Source: Nitrososphaerota archaeon
GTDB lineage: Archaea; Thermoproteota; Nitrososphaeria; Nitrososphaerales; Nitrosopumilaceae
Assembly (NCBI GenBank): GCA_021325595.1
Contig: JAJPGX010000001.1
Location: forward strand, 79,491-123,600
Length of the DNA stretch: 44,110 nt
Direction of reading: 5' to 3'
Under the pieces are notes generated by a model, which was not told where the DNA came from, did no database searches, and saw only the letters and a program-made list of their open reading frames with translations. Shown piece after piece: positions 22,208-30,600 of the stretch; within the stretch, counting starts at the first letter, position 1; each line of letters opens with the position of its first letter. A program made the position numbers and the translations under genes.

Positions 22208-25174
22208 TTAAAAGATCTTTTTGACTCTGTTAGTGTTATTTTTCAAATCTAATGCTGACCTTGCATAGAAGTATGCAACACCTATGAATCCTAGCATCAT
22301 AGAAGGAGCAGCTAAATCTCCATACGAAAATCCTAAATTGATGATCGATGAACTTGCTTGTGCATTTTTGACTGGCAAGGAGGGATTTGCTGTTGTGGTA
22401 ACTATAGCTATTGCATGTGCTCTCTGTTCGGCTAAAATTGGATGACCATCTGCATCAACAGTTAGGTACTGAGTAAAAGAAGAACTGGTAGGGATGGAAA
22501 ATTCATTTGTGTTTCCTGTTCTTGGGTCAACCACCGCAATTTTATCCAATGTGTGTTGTGCTATCCATAACTCATTATTGCCGTCAAAAACCATTCCAAA
22601 AGGCAGGCCATTAGGGTCAAGATCATATCGTGTAAAGGTTTTCAATAATGGATCGAATTTGGTAACAGCTTTTCCATCATGTTCTGATATGAAAAGATTT
22701 TCTGAGCGTGGATCAGCAACAATTGCAGTAGGACTAGTAAGTGTAATGTTTTGACTTTTTGTAGGATATTCGGAAATTAATTGCATGGTGGAACCATTTA
22801 TGTTTGCGATTTTTCCTGTACCGCTTTCTGCGATCCATGTTTGATTTGCTGATTGGTCAATATAGATTCCCAGCGGAGCTGAGCCAGAAGGAAGTTGGAT
22901 TGAAGTAAATTTATTGTTAGCAATGCTATACTTTAGAATTTCATCGGTACTTGATACTGCAAGCCATAGATTCCCTACTCCATCGTATGCCAGACCGGAA
23001 AGAATTCCCTTGGTTGGTAGGGTATACAACTTGTTAGAATTGTCTGAAGGATCAAAGTTACCCAGTGTTTTGTTTATGGGATCGATATACCAAATAGTAT
23101 TTTTTTCATCAAACACTAATGATGTTATTATGTTTACATTATTGATCTTGTGTTCTGTAAAGTTCTTTGAATCTAGATTGAATTCAAATATTCTACCACT
23201 TCCAATTTTAGTATCTCCAAACCACACTACGTTTCTTTGCTTATCGTATAGCGGAACTAGTGGCATTGTTGTATTATCAGGAATCTTGAACTCTTGTACG
23301 TTTGCAGTCATTTGACTTGGTTGGGGTTTGAAAATTAGATTATACGTGGCAACAAGATTTAATGCATTTGCAGTATTTGGTGTACCCTGCACCTGCATCT
23401 TCCAATTTCCAGGTATGGTTATGGCATTAGTATCTATTGAAAAAACTCCTTTAGATAATTGAGTGGCATTCAGGCTTATTGGACCAATTCCTTTATCGAT
23501 CTGGTTTAATGAAACAAGTACTGCAGTTGTATCAATTGGTTTTCCTTGACTGTCCAAGAATGAGATCTTGATATTGTTAGAACCTACATAATACGGATCT
23601 ATTGCAATTGATATTCTATTTCCATTATCTACAAATCTTGTATCTGAAAAAACAGTTTTTGAATTGTCCTGAAGTGATAAAGCAAACGCACTTGATTTTT
23701 GTATTAGTTGATCCTGAAACTCTGTGGCAGGAAGGCCAGAGTTTACCAATAATGCGACAGCAATTATTAGTGCAATTCCAGCAGCAGATTCAATTTTTGC
23801 ACTTAAGCCAAATCTATCAAGAAGTGATTTTGTATGATGTGTACTACTGACAGGCTCTGTACCAGTAATGGCACCTCTACTAATCGTAGTTCCCTTGTTT
23901 GTCATTAAAGCAAGAATTGATTTTGCCTTATTGTGTACAGAAATCTGATGGTATCCTCCTATCACTATCATGATTCCGGCAAAAGTAAGTTTTGCAATCA
24001 ATATTTTTCCGTAAATTGAGGATACGGTAAGTGATAGATCGCCCTCTAGCAGGTAAAGCAAAAATGGTCCTGTAATTAGAACTGCGCCAAGTATTGGTAA
24101 TACTAGGGTAGAAAATTTTGGTATCATCAAAGATATGATTGCAGATGGTGTATGATCATCTTTCATTTCTTTTAGCTTTGTGATTAGTATCCAATCGATA
24201 TAGATGACACCACCAATCCAAATTGATGCCGCAAGATTGTGAAGGAAATCAATTATGAATGGTAGACTGCCAACTGCAGCGCCATGGCTGATTATGCTTG
24301 TAGTCGCAAGAACTGCAAATCCTGTGGTAAGTATTGAAGCAGTCCACCTTACAGGGATTTTCGAATTTGATTTTTTTTGTCTTGAATATAGAATTACTGT
24401 TAACACAAGTAATGCTGACGAAAAGGCCATCCGGATTAACCACGACTGGCCAAACTTTGTCATAACCGCGTCTGCAAATCCTGCATTTATTGAATATGAT
24501 ACAGCAAAAATCATACCAAAACCAGATGCAAATACGATTGCAGAACCAATTAACATTAGAGTAGAAGCACGTCGGTCTATTCTGGGACGGATATTGGAAA
24601 TGATATTTTCAAGTCTGTTTATTTTTCCTACTGGTCTCCATAACCATAGGGTGGAAAAGGCCGCACCAACTACTATCACTTGACCTAGTATGGCAGGAAA
24701 CCTTGCTAATGCATCTGGTATGGATATTACATCTGAATAGCTAACAGCTTTTGCTGTTTGTGATGGTTGTGGAGATTGTACGCCTACAGCAAAGACAAAC
24801 GCATTTTCAGTTACATGACCATCTGTTTGGTCTAAGACTTTTGTAGAGACAGTATATACTCCATTTGGAAGCCCGGAAGGTAAAGTTACAGTAAGGGCAG
24901 TTTGATCACCATTGATGTACTGCACATCCTTGTTTTCAATTTCTTTTCCTGTAGGATCAAGAACTTTAATTTGACTATAATGAATATCCACTGGATCAGT
25001 AAATGTAACATCAATCTTTGATGGTGCTGAGCTAAGTGACTGTGATGGTTTTGGATTGCTGTTTGCTATCAATGCGTGTGCATAGGAATTTGGGATGTGT
25101 GGTATTGTTAGTAAAACTATCGGAGAAACAATCAACAAAAAAAGAATTAGTTTTTGTTTTTCTGATTTTTTCAA
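22208..25174 (-). CDS. CopC-CopD-beta-propeller fusion, probable copper protein
   Basis: 988 residues. The signal peptide ends at about SYA32, so the mature protein would begin with His33 (HALIANSNP), the N-terminal Cu(II) ligand of CopC; the conserved DGH motif (TDGHVTENAFVF) supplies the other ligands. A multi-helix CopD region (about 155-480) follows, then a YtkA/FixH-like beta domain (about 510-630), a propeller of NHL/Vgb-like repeats (about 650-930; motifs such as GNLWLAVSSTDEIL and ELWIAQHTLDKIAVV) and a final membrane helix. CopC/CopD handle copper at the cell surface. The extra propeller is unusual and may be an extracytoplasmic sensor or binding module. Copper enzymes are central to archaeal ammonia oxidation. 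Confidence 0.85.
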   Translation of the reverse strand: MKKSEKQKLILFLLIVSPIVLLTIPHIPNSYAHALIANSNPKPSQSLSSAPSKIDVTFTDPVDIHYSQIKVLDPTGKEIENKDVQYINGDQTALTVTLPSGLPNGVYTVSTKVLDQTDGHVTENAFVFAVGVQSPQPSQTAKAVSYSDVISIPDALARFPAILGQVIVVGAAFSTLWLWRPVGKINRLENIISNIRPRIDRRASTLMLIGSAIVFASGFGMIFAVSYSINAGFADAVMTKFGQSWLIRMAFSSALLVLTVILYSRQKKSNSKIPVRWTASILTTGFAVLATTSIISHGAAVGSLPFIIDFLHNLAASIWIGGVIYIDWILITKLKEMKDDHTPSAIISLMIPKFSTLVLPILGAVLITGPFLLYLLEGDLSLTVSSIYGKILIAKLTFAGIMIVIGGYHQISVHNKAKSILALMTNKGTTISRGAITGTEPVSSTHHTKSLLDRFGLSAKIESAAGIALIIAVALLVNSGLPATEFQDQLIQKSSAFALSLQDNSKTVFSDTRFVDNGNRISIAIDPYYVGSNNIKISFLDSQGKPIDTTAVLVSLNQIDKGIGPISLNATQLSKGVFSIDTNAITIPGNWKMQVQGTPNTANALNLVATYNLIFKPQPSQMTANVQEFKIPDNTTMPLVPLYDKQRNVVWFGDTKIGSGRIFEFNLDSKNFTEHKINNVNIITSLVFDEKNTIWYIDPINKTLGNFDPSDNSNKLYTLPTKGILSGLAYDGVGNLWLAVSSTDEILKYSIANNKFTSIQLPSGSAPLGIYIDQSANQTWIAESGTGKIANINGSTMQLISEYPTKSQNITLTSPTAIVADPRSENLFISEHDGKAVTKFDPLLKTFTRYDLDPNGLPFGMVFDGNNELWIAQHTLDKIAVVDPRTGNTNEFSIPTSSSFTQYLTVDADGHPILAEQRAHAIAIVTTTANPSLPVKNAQASSSIINLGFSYGDLAAPSMMLGFIGVAYFYARSALDLKNNTNRVKKIF

Positions 25175-25307
25175 GTAACATTCAAATCGTTTTCTTACTA
25201 TTTCATTCTTCCTAAACTTTTCAGTTTTTTGTTTTCAAGAATTTTCAAAAACTATTATTCGGTGTTTGTACTACAATCTTTTTAAATAACATGAAATAAG
25301 TTAGCGT

Positions 25308-26333
25308 GTGAAAAAATTACTCGCACCAGGGTTAGCAGGAATTATAGTTATGGGTATGATTTACACGCATCCTGCATTTGCACATAATTTTGGTGGAGAT
25401 GAGAGTGCATCATGGCTTTCTAAAGTTCAAAATCTTAAAGCAGAAATGGCAGCTCTAAAAATGGATCTTTCTGATTCTAAAGCAGTAGATTGGCATGTTG
25501 ATAAACTTGGAGAATATTGGAATGCTAACGATACAAAAGAGATGGGAGAAAGAAACCAATTATTAGCAAAAGAGATTCCTGATACGATAGATGCTATTAC
25601 TGCAGCTGCAAAACAACCAAGTCCTAACGCAGCAGATATTCAACAACAAATTGATACATTGGGTGGATATCTTGACGAAAGCATAACTGCGCGAGTTGAC
25701 AAAACAGCATTACAAAATGCTACAGTCCAAGGACTGGCAGTAACAGGTATCATTAGCGAAACCTTAGAGGATTACGCAGATGCAATTGGTACTGATGTGG
25801 ACTTGAACAATATGTCAAATATTATGGGAAGCACCTCCGGTAACATGAGTGGTATGAAGATGGGTACGTCATATCATGAACAAGCAAATACCATTCATTT
25901 TGTAATGGACATGCAATCAGGTGGTGCCATGCAGGGAACATCTGATACTAGTTCTGGTACAACAGGCTTGCCAATTGATAATATTGCAGCATATCACAGT
26001 GCACAAATGCTATCATCTGCAGCAAAAAACTATTATGAGAAAAATGTAATGTCTTTAGCTTCCTCTGCTCATTCTGCAGAAGCGCAAGCTGCAGATAATT
26101 ATTTAGGTCAACTAGTAGACGCAATAAATAACAAAGCTGACGGTAATACTGTTATGAAAATAGTTCACTTACATCTACATACAAATCTCATACCGGCATT
26201 TGGTCTTCCAGTCATGACGATGAATGCGGGAAGCGCAGTTCCAGAATTCCCATTGCCAGTATTACTAACTCTAATTGCAGTTACAGGTGTCATTGCAATC
26301 ACGAGAATAAAGCGTTCTTTTAAGATAAAATAG
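25308..26333 (+). CDS. Exported PEFG-CTERM-like protein with N-terminal His
   Basis: 341 residues starting at GTG 25308 (no in-frame ATG upstream). The signal peptide probably ends at AFA25, leaving His26 as the mature N-terminus. The body is helical, with Met- and His-containing stretches (NMSGMKMGTSYHEQ, MDMQSGGAMQG, KIVHLHLHTNLIP) that could bind copper. The C-terminus has VPEFP, a hydrophobic helix and a basic tail, that is a PEFG-CTERM-like sorting signal. It is divergent from the CopCD-fusion gene and followed by another exported protein, suggesting a copper surface module. The function is inferred from composition and context. Confidence 0.78.
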   Translation: MKKLLAPGLAGIIVMGMIYTHPAFAHNFGGDESASWLSKVQNLKAEMAALKMDLSDSKAVDWHVDKLGEYWNANDTKEMGERNQLLAKEIPDTIDAITAAAKQPSPNAADIQQQIDTLGGYLDESITARVDKTALQNATVQGLAVTGIISETLEDYADAIGTDVDLNNMSNIMGSTSGNMSGMKMGTSYHEQANTIHFVMDMQSGGAMQGTSDTSSGTTGLPIDNIAAYHSAQMLSSAAKNYYEKNVMSLASSAHSAEAQAADNYLGQLVDAINNKADGNTVMKIVHLHLHTNLIPAFGLPVMTMNAGSAVPEFPLPVLLTLIAVTGVIAITRIKRSFKIK

Positions 26334-26354
26334 AGGAAATATTATAGCCATATT

Positions 26355-27074
26355 ATGAAAACACGAATTCTTACCATAATTGCCATTGTAGTAATAGTAT
26401 CACTATCTGCTCCTCTGTCAGGACTTGTTCTAAAACCTGCATCTGCTCACATAACAAAAGCATTTGGAAATTATCTTGTTGAGGTTGGCTGGCTCAATGA
26501 ACCACCTATGACAGGTCAAGTCAACGATGTGATAGTAGTTGTTGTCAAAGGAACTCACCTTGACAGTGGCAAACCTGTAATTAACGCACTTGCAAATATG
26601 CAATTATCTATAAAATATGGAAATGCAGTAAAACAGCTTGATTTTCTCCCAAGTACTACAACTAATGGTGAATATGACGCCACAGTAATTCCAACAAAAA
26701 CAGGTCAATACAGTCTTGTATTTAGCGGCAAAGTTGAAGATCAGGATGTTAATGGCGAGATACCGCTTGATGAAGTACTAAGCTCTGATACGTTGAACTT
26801 TCCACAAGCAGGTGGTAGTACAACCGATACTGGATTGCAAGATATCAGCTCAAAACTTGGAACAATAATCAATCAACTCACAAGTGACATCAATGATGCA
26901 AAGAGTAGCGCTGATGCAGCAGCAAAAGGCTATGCTGATGTTTCAAAATCATTTGGCGATGTTAAAGATACCACTGATAGATTATACATGATTAGTCTTA
27001 GCGGTATAGGGATAGGAGCAGCAGGTATTGTAATTGCAGTGGTTGCAATAACACGTAACAAACAACAAAGCTAA
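26355..27074 (+). CDS. Exported membrane-anchored protein with N-terminal His
   Basis: 239 residues. The signal peptide probably ends at ASA31, leaving His32 (HITKAFGNY). A beta domain follows (about 32-150: YLVEVGWLNEPPMTGQVNDV then TGQYSLVFSGKVED), which resembles YtkA/copper-resistance-associated domains found next to CopC/CopD. A coiled coil (about 160-205) and a C-terminal membrane helix (SGIGIGAAGIVIAVVAIT) complete it. It lies 21 bp after the PEFG-CTERM-like gene and is probably in the same operon. A role in copper trafficking is plausible from context only. Confidence 0.78.
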   Translation: MKTRILTIIAIVVIVSLSAPLSGLVLKPASAHITKAFGNYLVEVGWLNEPPMTGQVNDVIVVVVKGTHLDSGKPVINALANMQLSIKYGNAVKQLDFLPSTTTNGEYDATVIPTKTGQYSLVFSGKVEDQDVNGEIPLDEVLSSDTLNFPQAGGSTTDTGLQDISSKLGTIINQLTSDINDAKSSADAAAKGYADVSKSFGDVKDTTDRLYMISLSGIGIGAAGIVIAVVAITRNKQQS

Positions 27075-27113
27075 TTTTGTGTATAGATTACAGCATTCAA
27101 ATCTCTGCATTGT

Positions 27114-27359
27114 TTATTTGTTCTTCTTTTTTCTGTCAATAAAAAATACAATTCCGCTTAACACGAGAACTCCTAATCCTACATAACTTATTGTAGAATA
27201 TGTATTGCTCATACCAATCATGTGATAATCTGCATCAGAAATTAATGCTGAATGTGCAGGATTATTTGTTGGAGCTAAATCAAGGATGGTCTGTGAAAGA
27301 AAACGCCCACCTACAAACATGCATATGCCAATTATCAATATTACAACCCAACGTTTCAT
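27114..27359 (-). CDS. Small two-helix membrane protein
   Basis: 81 residues with membrane helices at about 5-24 and 54-74, a connecting loop of about 30 residues facing one side (NNPAHSALISDADYHMIGMS) and a Lys-rich tail DRKKKNK that should stay in the cytoplasm. The loop has two His and two Met residues. I do not recognise a family. It is convergent with the exported protein at 26355. Confidence 0.68.
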   Translation of the reverse strand: MKRWVVILIIGICMFVGGRFLSQTILDLAPTNNPAHSALISDADYHMIGMSNTYSTISYVGLGVLVLSGIVFFIDRKKKNK

Positions 27360-27460
27360 ATTATCTGTATATTTCTAGCATCATTAAAACTTGATAAAAA
27401 TGTGAATCCATGTCCTACCATGTAAAGATTTCATGAATGACGTTTTCATTTTTCCATGTA

Positions 27461-27476
27461 GTACATTCGACGAACA
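27461..27476 (+). repeat. GTACA-N5-CGAAYA motif, copy D
   Basis: GTACATTCGACGAACA directly upstream of the TATA box (TATATTTTTTATATG, 27480-27494) of the pentapeptide-repeat gene. This promoter-proximal position is the best evidence that the motif is a regulator site. Confidence 0.55.
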
Positions 27477-27516
27477 TACTATATTTTTTATATGATAAGA
27501 TAAGCTAATCAGGAAT

Positions 27517-28230
27517 ATGCAAAACAAAAAACATCTGACTATTATACTGTCAATGATTATTGGTCTCTCTAGTTTCTCAATGGTTGGCTCTAACTTTTCA
27601 TCAGCATTTGCAATATCATCTGATAATGTACCACAAAAAAGTTGTATCGGAAAACATAACTTGGATCTTAGTGGCTGTAATGTAAAGGCTGCCCAAATGA
27701 GGTTTGCACAACTAGAATCAGCTGATATATCTAATGCAGTTTTTCATAATGCAGAATTTTATGCAGCTAATCTGCAAGGTGCCAATCTCTCAGGTTCAGA
27801 TTTTGTAGGATCTGACTTTGCTTATGCTAATCTGTCATATACAAATCTAACAGGTGCAAACCTCCAGCATGTAGATTTTTATCATGCTGACTTGACAGGT
27901 GCAGATCTTAGGGGAGCTAATCTGTATGGTGCTAGACTGCCAGGAACCATACTTGACGGCGCAAACCTTTCAGGCGTTGATATGACAGGAATTGATGCAG
28001 ACGCTGCAATATTCACAAACGCAAATTTGAAGAGCGCCATATTGATTAATGGTATGTTCATGAGTGCTGACTTTGGTAATGCCGACTTGACAAATGCAAA
28101 TCTCAGTCAAGCAACCCTAACAAGTGGAAGTCTAGCCGGTGCAAAGATGTATGATGCCATTGTGGGTGGAATTGCTACTGGTGGAACTGATATGAGCTGT
28201 ATTGGACACCCGGTATGTGAATCAGATTAA
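27517..28230 (+). CDS. Exported pentapeptide-repeat protein
   Basis: 237 residues. A signal peptide (about 1-33, ending near SSAFA) precedes CIGKHNLDLSGCNVKAAQM, then many A(D/N)LXX repeats (ANLQGANLSGSDFVGSDFA, ADLTGADLRGANLYGARL) forming a right-handed quadrilateral helix, and a C-terminal MSCIGHPVC. Four Cys (two at each end) could cap the helix by disulfides outside the cell. The role of such exported repeats is unknown. The TATA box at 27480-27494 is about 29 bp before the ATG. A GTACA-N5-CGAACA motif sits just upstream of the box. Confidence 0.85.
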   Translation: MQNKKHLTIILSMIIGLSSFSMVGSNFSSAFAISSDNVPQKSCIGKHNLDLSGCNVKAAQMRFAQLESADISNAVFHNAEFYAANLQGANLSGSDFVGSDFAYANLSYTNLTGANLQHVDFYHADLTGADLRGANLYGARLPGTILDGANLSGVDMTGIDADAAIFTNANLKSAILINGMFMSADFGNADLTNANLSQATLTSGSLAGAKMYDAIVGGIATGGTDMSCIGHPVCESD

Positions 28231-28240
28231 GTCTGATTCA
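28218..28240 (+). terminator. 9-bp hairpin overlapping pentapeptide-gene stop
   Basis: TGAATCAGA (28218-28226), loop TTAAG, TCTGATTCA (28232-28240). The stop codon TAA lies at the loop. It is a probable 3-prime-end hairpin. Confidence 0.5.
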
Positions 28241-28250
28241 TACTCATAAT

Positions 28251-28264
28251 TATCAGAACTGATA
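28251..28264. promoter_or_regulatory. Dyad TATCA-N4-TGATA, copy 3
   Basis: TATCAGAACTGATA in the spacer before the universal stress protein gene, about 43 bp upstream of its ATG, just ahead of an AT-rich stretch. Same core as at 4511, 6376 and 35519. Confidence 0.45.
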
Positions 28265-28306
28265 TTCATCTACATTCTATAAAGACAACAAGTTTGAATC
28301 TGATTT

Positions 28307-28771
28307 ATGGTTGACAGATATTCAATACTTGTTCCATTTGATGGATCAGAGTATTCAAAGCGAGCGCTAGACGAAGCAATCAAAATATCGCAGAACAGAG
28401 ATGCACAACTGTTGTTGGCAATGGCAGTTACTGCCCCCAAGGTGGAGCCAACAGCTCTTGTAATTTCAGGCATGATCAAAGGTGGGGTCAACAAGGCATT
28501 AGACAAGTATGCAAAAGAAGCAATTGAAAAAGCACACAAGCTCATGCAGGAAAATGTCAAGTACTGTGAAAGAAAGGGTATAGACGCTGCCTACAAGGTA
28601 ACCAGCGGTAATCCTTATGACATCATACTAGATTTGGCGCAGAAAAATCAAGTTGATTTGATTGTCATGGGCAGTCAAGGTCTTCGAGGCATTAAAAAAG
28701 TCAAAGTTCTGGGCAGTGTCAGTAGACATGTGCTAGAAAATGCCAAGTGTCCGGTAATGGTTGTACACTAG
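28307..28771 (+). CDS. Universal stress protein, UspA family
   Basis: 154 residues. The first strand and helix read YSILVPFDGSEYSKRALDEA, and the ATP-binding loop GSQGLRGIKKVKVLGSVS (GxxG-x9-GS) is intact, so it is probably an ATP-binding member. A short insertion rich in Lys/Ala (about 50-85) is typical of archaeal versions. Usp proteins act in the cytoplasm in stress or signalling. The dyad at 28251 may control it. No partner in operon is evident. Confidence 0.92.
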   Translation: MVDRYSILVPFDGSEYSKRALDEAIKISQNRDAQLLLAMAVTAPKVEPTALVISGMIKGGVNKALDKYAKEAIEKAHKLMQENVKYCERKGIDAAYKVTSGNPYDIILDLAQKNQVDLIVMGSQGLRGIKKVKVLGSVSRHVLENAKCPVMVVH

Positions 28772-28847
28772 ACGCAAAAACCTGCTTTTATTTTTATTAA
28801 TTTAGGTGTGACTAGGTTTTGTAATACTTAATCACTATACGTATTCA

Positions 28848-29183
28848 ATGCCGTATATAGTTAGGGCAAGAACAAATTTGAGATGTAAAGGGATTTGTTA
28901 TAGATATGCTGCAAAAAAACCATCTGGAAGATTTCGTTTTGCAATAGGACAAAGACCATGCTCTGTTTGCGGTATATTTATTGATTCATTACAAAATGAA
29001 CTTGTTCGATGTCCATGTTGTAATAATAAATTGAGATTAACTTCAAGAAATGCAAGATCTAGGAAAAACAGATTTGGTATATCTGATTCTAAAGTTTTGG
29101 AAAGAGCAGTCAATGTAGTGAGAACAATCAACAACGCAATCTCATATAACGAGAACAAAGGTACTCTAGCCTTAAATAAGTAA
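28848..29183 (+). CDS. Zinc-ribbon protein of unknown function
   Basis: 111 residues, basic, with several metal-binding pairs: CKGIC near residues 13-17, CSVC near 38-41 and CPCC near 55-58. The rest is Arg/Lys-rich (LRLTSRNARSRKNR), consistent with nucleic-acid binding. It lies 22 bp before the winged-helix gene and may share its transcript. An AT-rich TATA-like region (TAATACTTAATCAC) lies about 25-30 bp upstream of the ATG. I cannot name the family. Confidence 0.7.
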   Translation: MPYIVRARTNLRCKGICYRYAAKKPSGRFRFAIGQRPCSVCGIFIDSLQNELVRCPCCNNKLRLTSRNARSRKNRFGISDSKVLERAVNVVRTINNAISYNENKGTLALNK

Positions 29184-29205
29184 AAGGACCAACTGTGATA
29201 GAATA

Positions 29206-29919
29206 ATGGAGAACAAAGATCCGGAAAACAAGGAAATTGTGGGAAAAGAGATATCAGTAGATGATAAAGTAGTTCAGATAATTCTTGATGATTCTGCAGA
29301 TCTATCTGTAGACGATTTTCATACCAATGACAAAAAAGTTTTATCATTACTTAGCCAGGACACTTACCTAAGTGATAGTCACTATACCTTTAATGGGTTG
29401 GTCAGAAAATTAGGTATTCACCAACAAAGTTTGGCAAGGTCCTTACACAGATTAGAAGAAGTAGGTTTGGTTAAAAAAACAAACGCAGGCTACAAACTAT
29501 CAAAAAACCTAGACTCTGTCCTAGTTAAATCAAGAATCGATCTTGAGAATCTTTCAAAAAGAATATCTCATCAATATGCTTCATTTGAACAAATCCTACA
29601 ACTATATATTCCAACCACAATAAACGTTGAAGAGATAGTGACCAAGCTAGTTGGAAAATGGTTCGGTAATCTACGCTGGATAGGGTTCATTGATGGTGAT
29701 AATGGTTGTGTTCTACAATGGGCAAGCAATGACAAGTATTATGTTAACTTGAAGATTGTTTCAAGATATGCAATAATAGAAACCAACGCATCTGGTCAAA
29801 AGAACAAATCTGAATCTATCATTAGCGCATACAAAATCCTAGAACAGATAACCAAACTGCTAAAACCAAATGAAAAAACTCCTAAAAATAATCTAATTTC
29901 TTTTAATCAATATAATTAA
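29206..29919 (+). CDS. Winged-helix DNA-binding protein
   Basis: 237 residues. After an acidic N-terminal region (1-45) a winged helix is visible at about 45-105, with FNGLVRKLGIHQQSLARSLH as helix-turn-helix and RLEEVGLVKKTNAGYKLS as wing. The C-terminal half (about 125-215) is alpha/beta (EEIVTKLVGKWFGNLRWIGF, then VLQWASNDKYYVNLKIVSRY) and could be a ligand or dimerisation domain. Likely a transcription regulator specific to this lineage. Probably co-transcribed with the zinc-ribbon gene. The ligand is unknown. Confidence 0.75.
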   Translation: MENKDPENKEIVGKEISVDDKVVQIILDDSADLSVDDFHTNDKKVLSLLSQDTYLSDSHYTFNGLVRKLGIHQQSLARSLHRLEEVGLVKKTNAGYKLSKNLDSVLVKSRIDLENLSKRISHQYASFEQILQLYIPTTINVEEIVTKLVGKWFGNLRWIGFIDGDNGCVLQWASNDKYYVNLKIVSRYAIIETNASGQKNKSESIISAYKILEQITKLLKPNEKTPKNNLISFNQYN

Positions 29920-29940
29920 AAAATAAATTGGAAACTCGGA

Positions 29941-30600
29941 TTACTTGCGCAATGTCTTGCTAAAGTCTTTTCCAAGTTCAACTATTCCCGTTTCTACTAT
30001 GGGTTTTTCCCCGAGTGCTTTTTCAATTGCTTTTGTAGCAAGCTCAGTTGCTTGTTGTAAGGTCATATCTGCACTGTATCCTTTTGTGACTACATCTAGT
30101 GCCGTGTCAGATGCCTGACCTATGGCAAAGCCTGCACCTCTAAAGAAAGTACCGCTTGGATCTACTTGGTAAAGCTGAACGCCTGTCTGGTCTGCTCCAG
30201 CAAGTATGATTGAAGCTGCTTGTGGTCTTACTGCATAGGTTGTATAGTTGTGTAGGTACGTGCTGAGATGTTTTGCAAGCGAATCTACATCAATTGGACT
30301 TTCATATGTCAAGCGGTGCTTTTGTGACTCTAGACGCAATGTGTCTATTAGCTGTAATATGTCGCCAATGTATCCTGCACCAGTAGCTCCTATGTGGTGA
30401 TCGATTGCAAATATCTTTTCTGAAGGTTCTATCAAAGGATGTGTTGGCTTTATCTGACTTGATATTATTGCAAATTTTTGCGTCTTGATTCCAATAGTGG
30501 TCGAACCTCTGTTGACTGCCTCAAGTGCACTATCTACAAGTACTAGTCTTCCCTGTGGACCATAAAATGGAAATCTTCCAGCTTGGCCTGATTCTGACAT
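29941..30600 (-). CDS. psmA: 20S proteasome alpha subunit, divergent
   Basis: 219 residues with the alpha-type signature YGPQGRLVLVDSALEAVNRG at about 13-32 followed by STTIGIKTQKFAIISSQIK, GATGAGYIGD and FAIGQASDTALDVVTKGY. No catalytic N-terminal Thr is expected. It is about 15-25 residues shorter than typical archaeal alpha subunits, and the usual YSPDGR-type N-terminus is modified (FPFYGPQGR), which may alter the gate. The ATG abuts the beta-subunit stop codon with no gap, so the two are co-transcribed, beta first. Confidence 0.88.
   Translation of the reverse strand: MSESGQAGRFPFYGPQGRLVLVDSALEAVNRGSTTIGIKTQKFAIISSQIKPTHPLIEPSEKIFAIDHHIGATGAGYIGDILQLIDTLRLESQKHRLTYESPIDVDSLAKHLSTYLHNYTTYAVRPQAASIILAGADQTGVQLYQVDPSGTFFRGAGFAIGQASDTALDVVTKGYSADMTLQQATELATKAIEKALGEKPIVETGIVELGKDFSKTLRK

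Noticed and set aside
24255-24683. Plus-strand ORF of 142 codons inside the CopCD-fusion gene
   Set aside because: Antisense shadow of the CopD membrane helices; composition and motifs support only the minus-strand frame.
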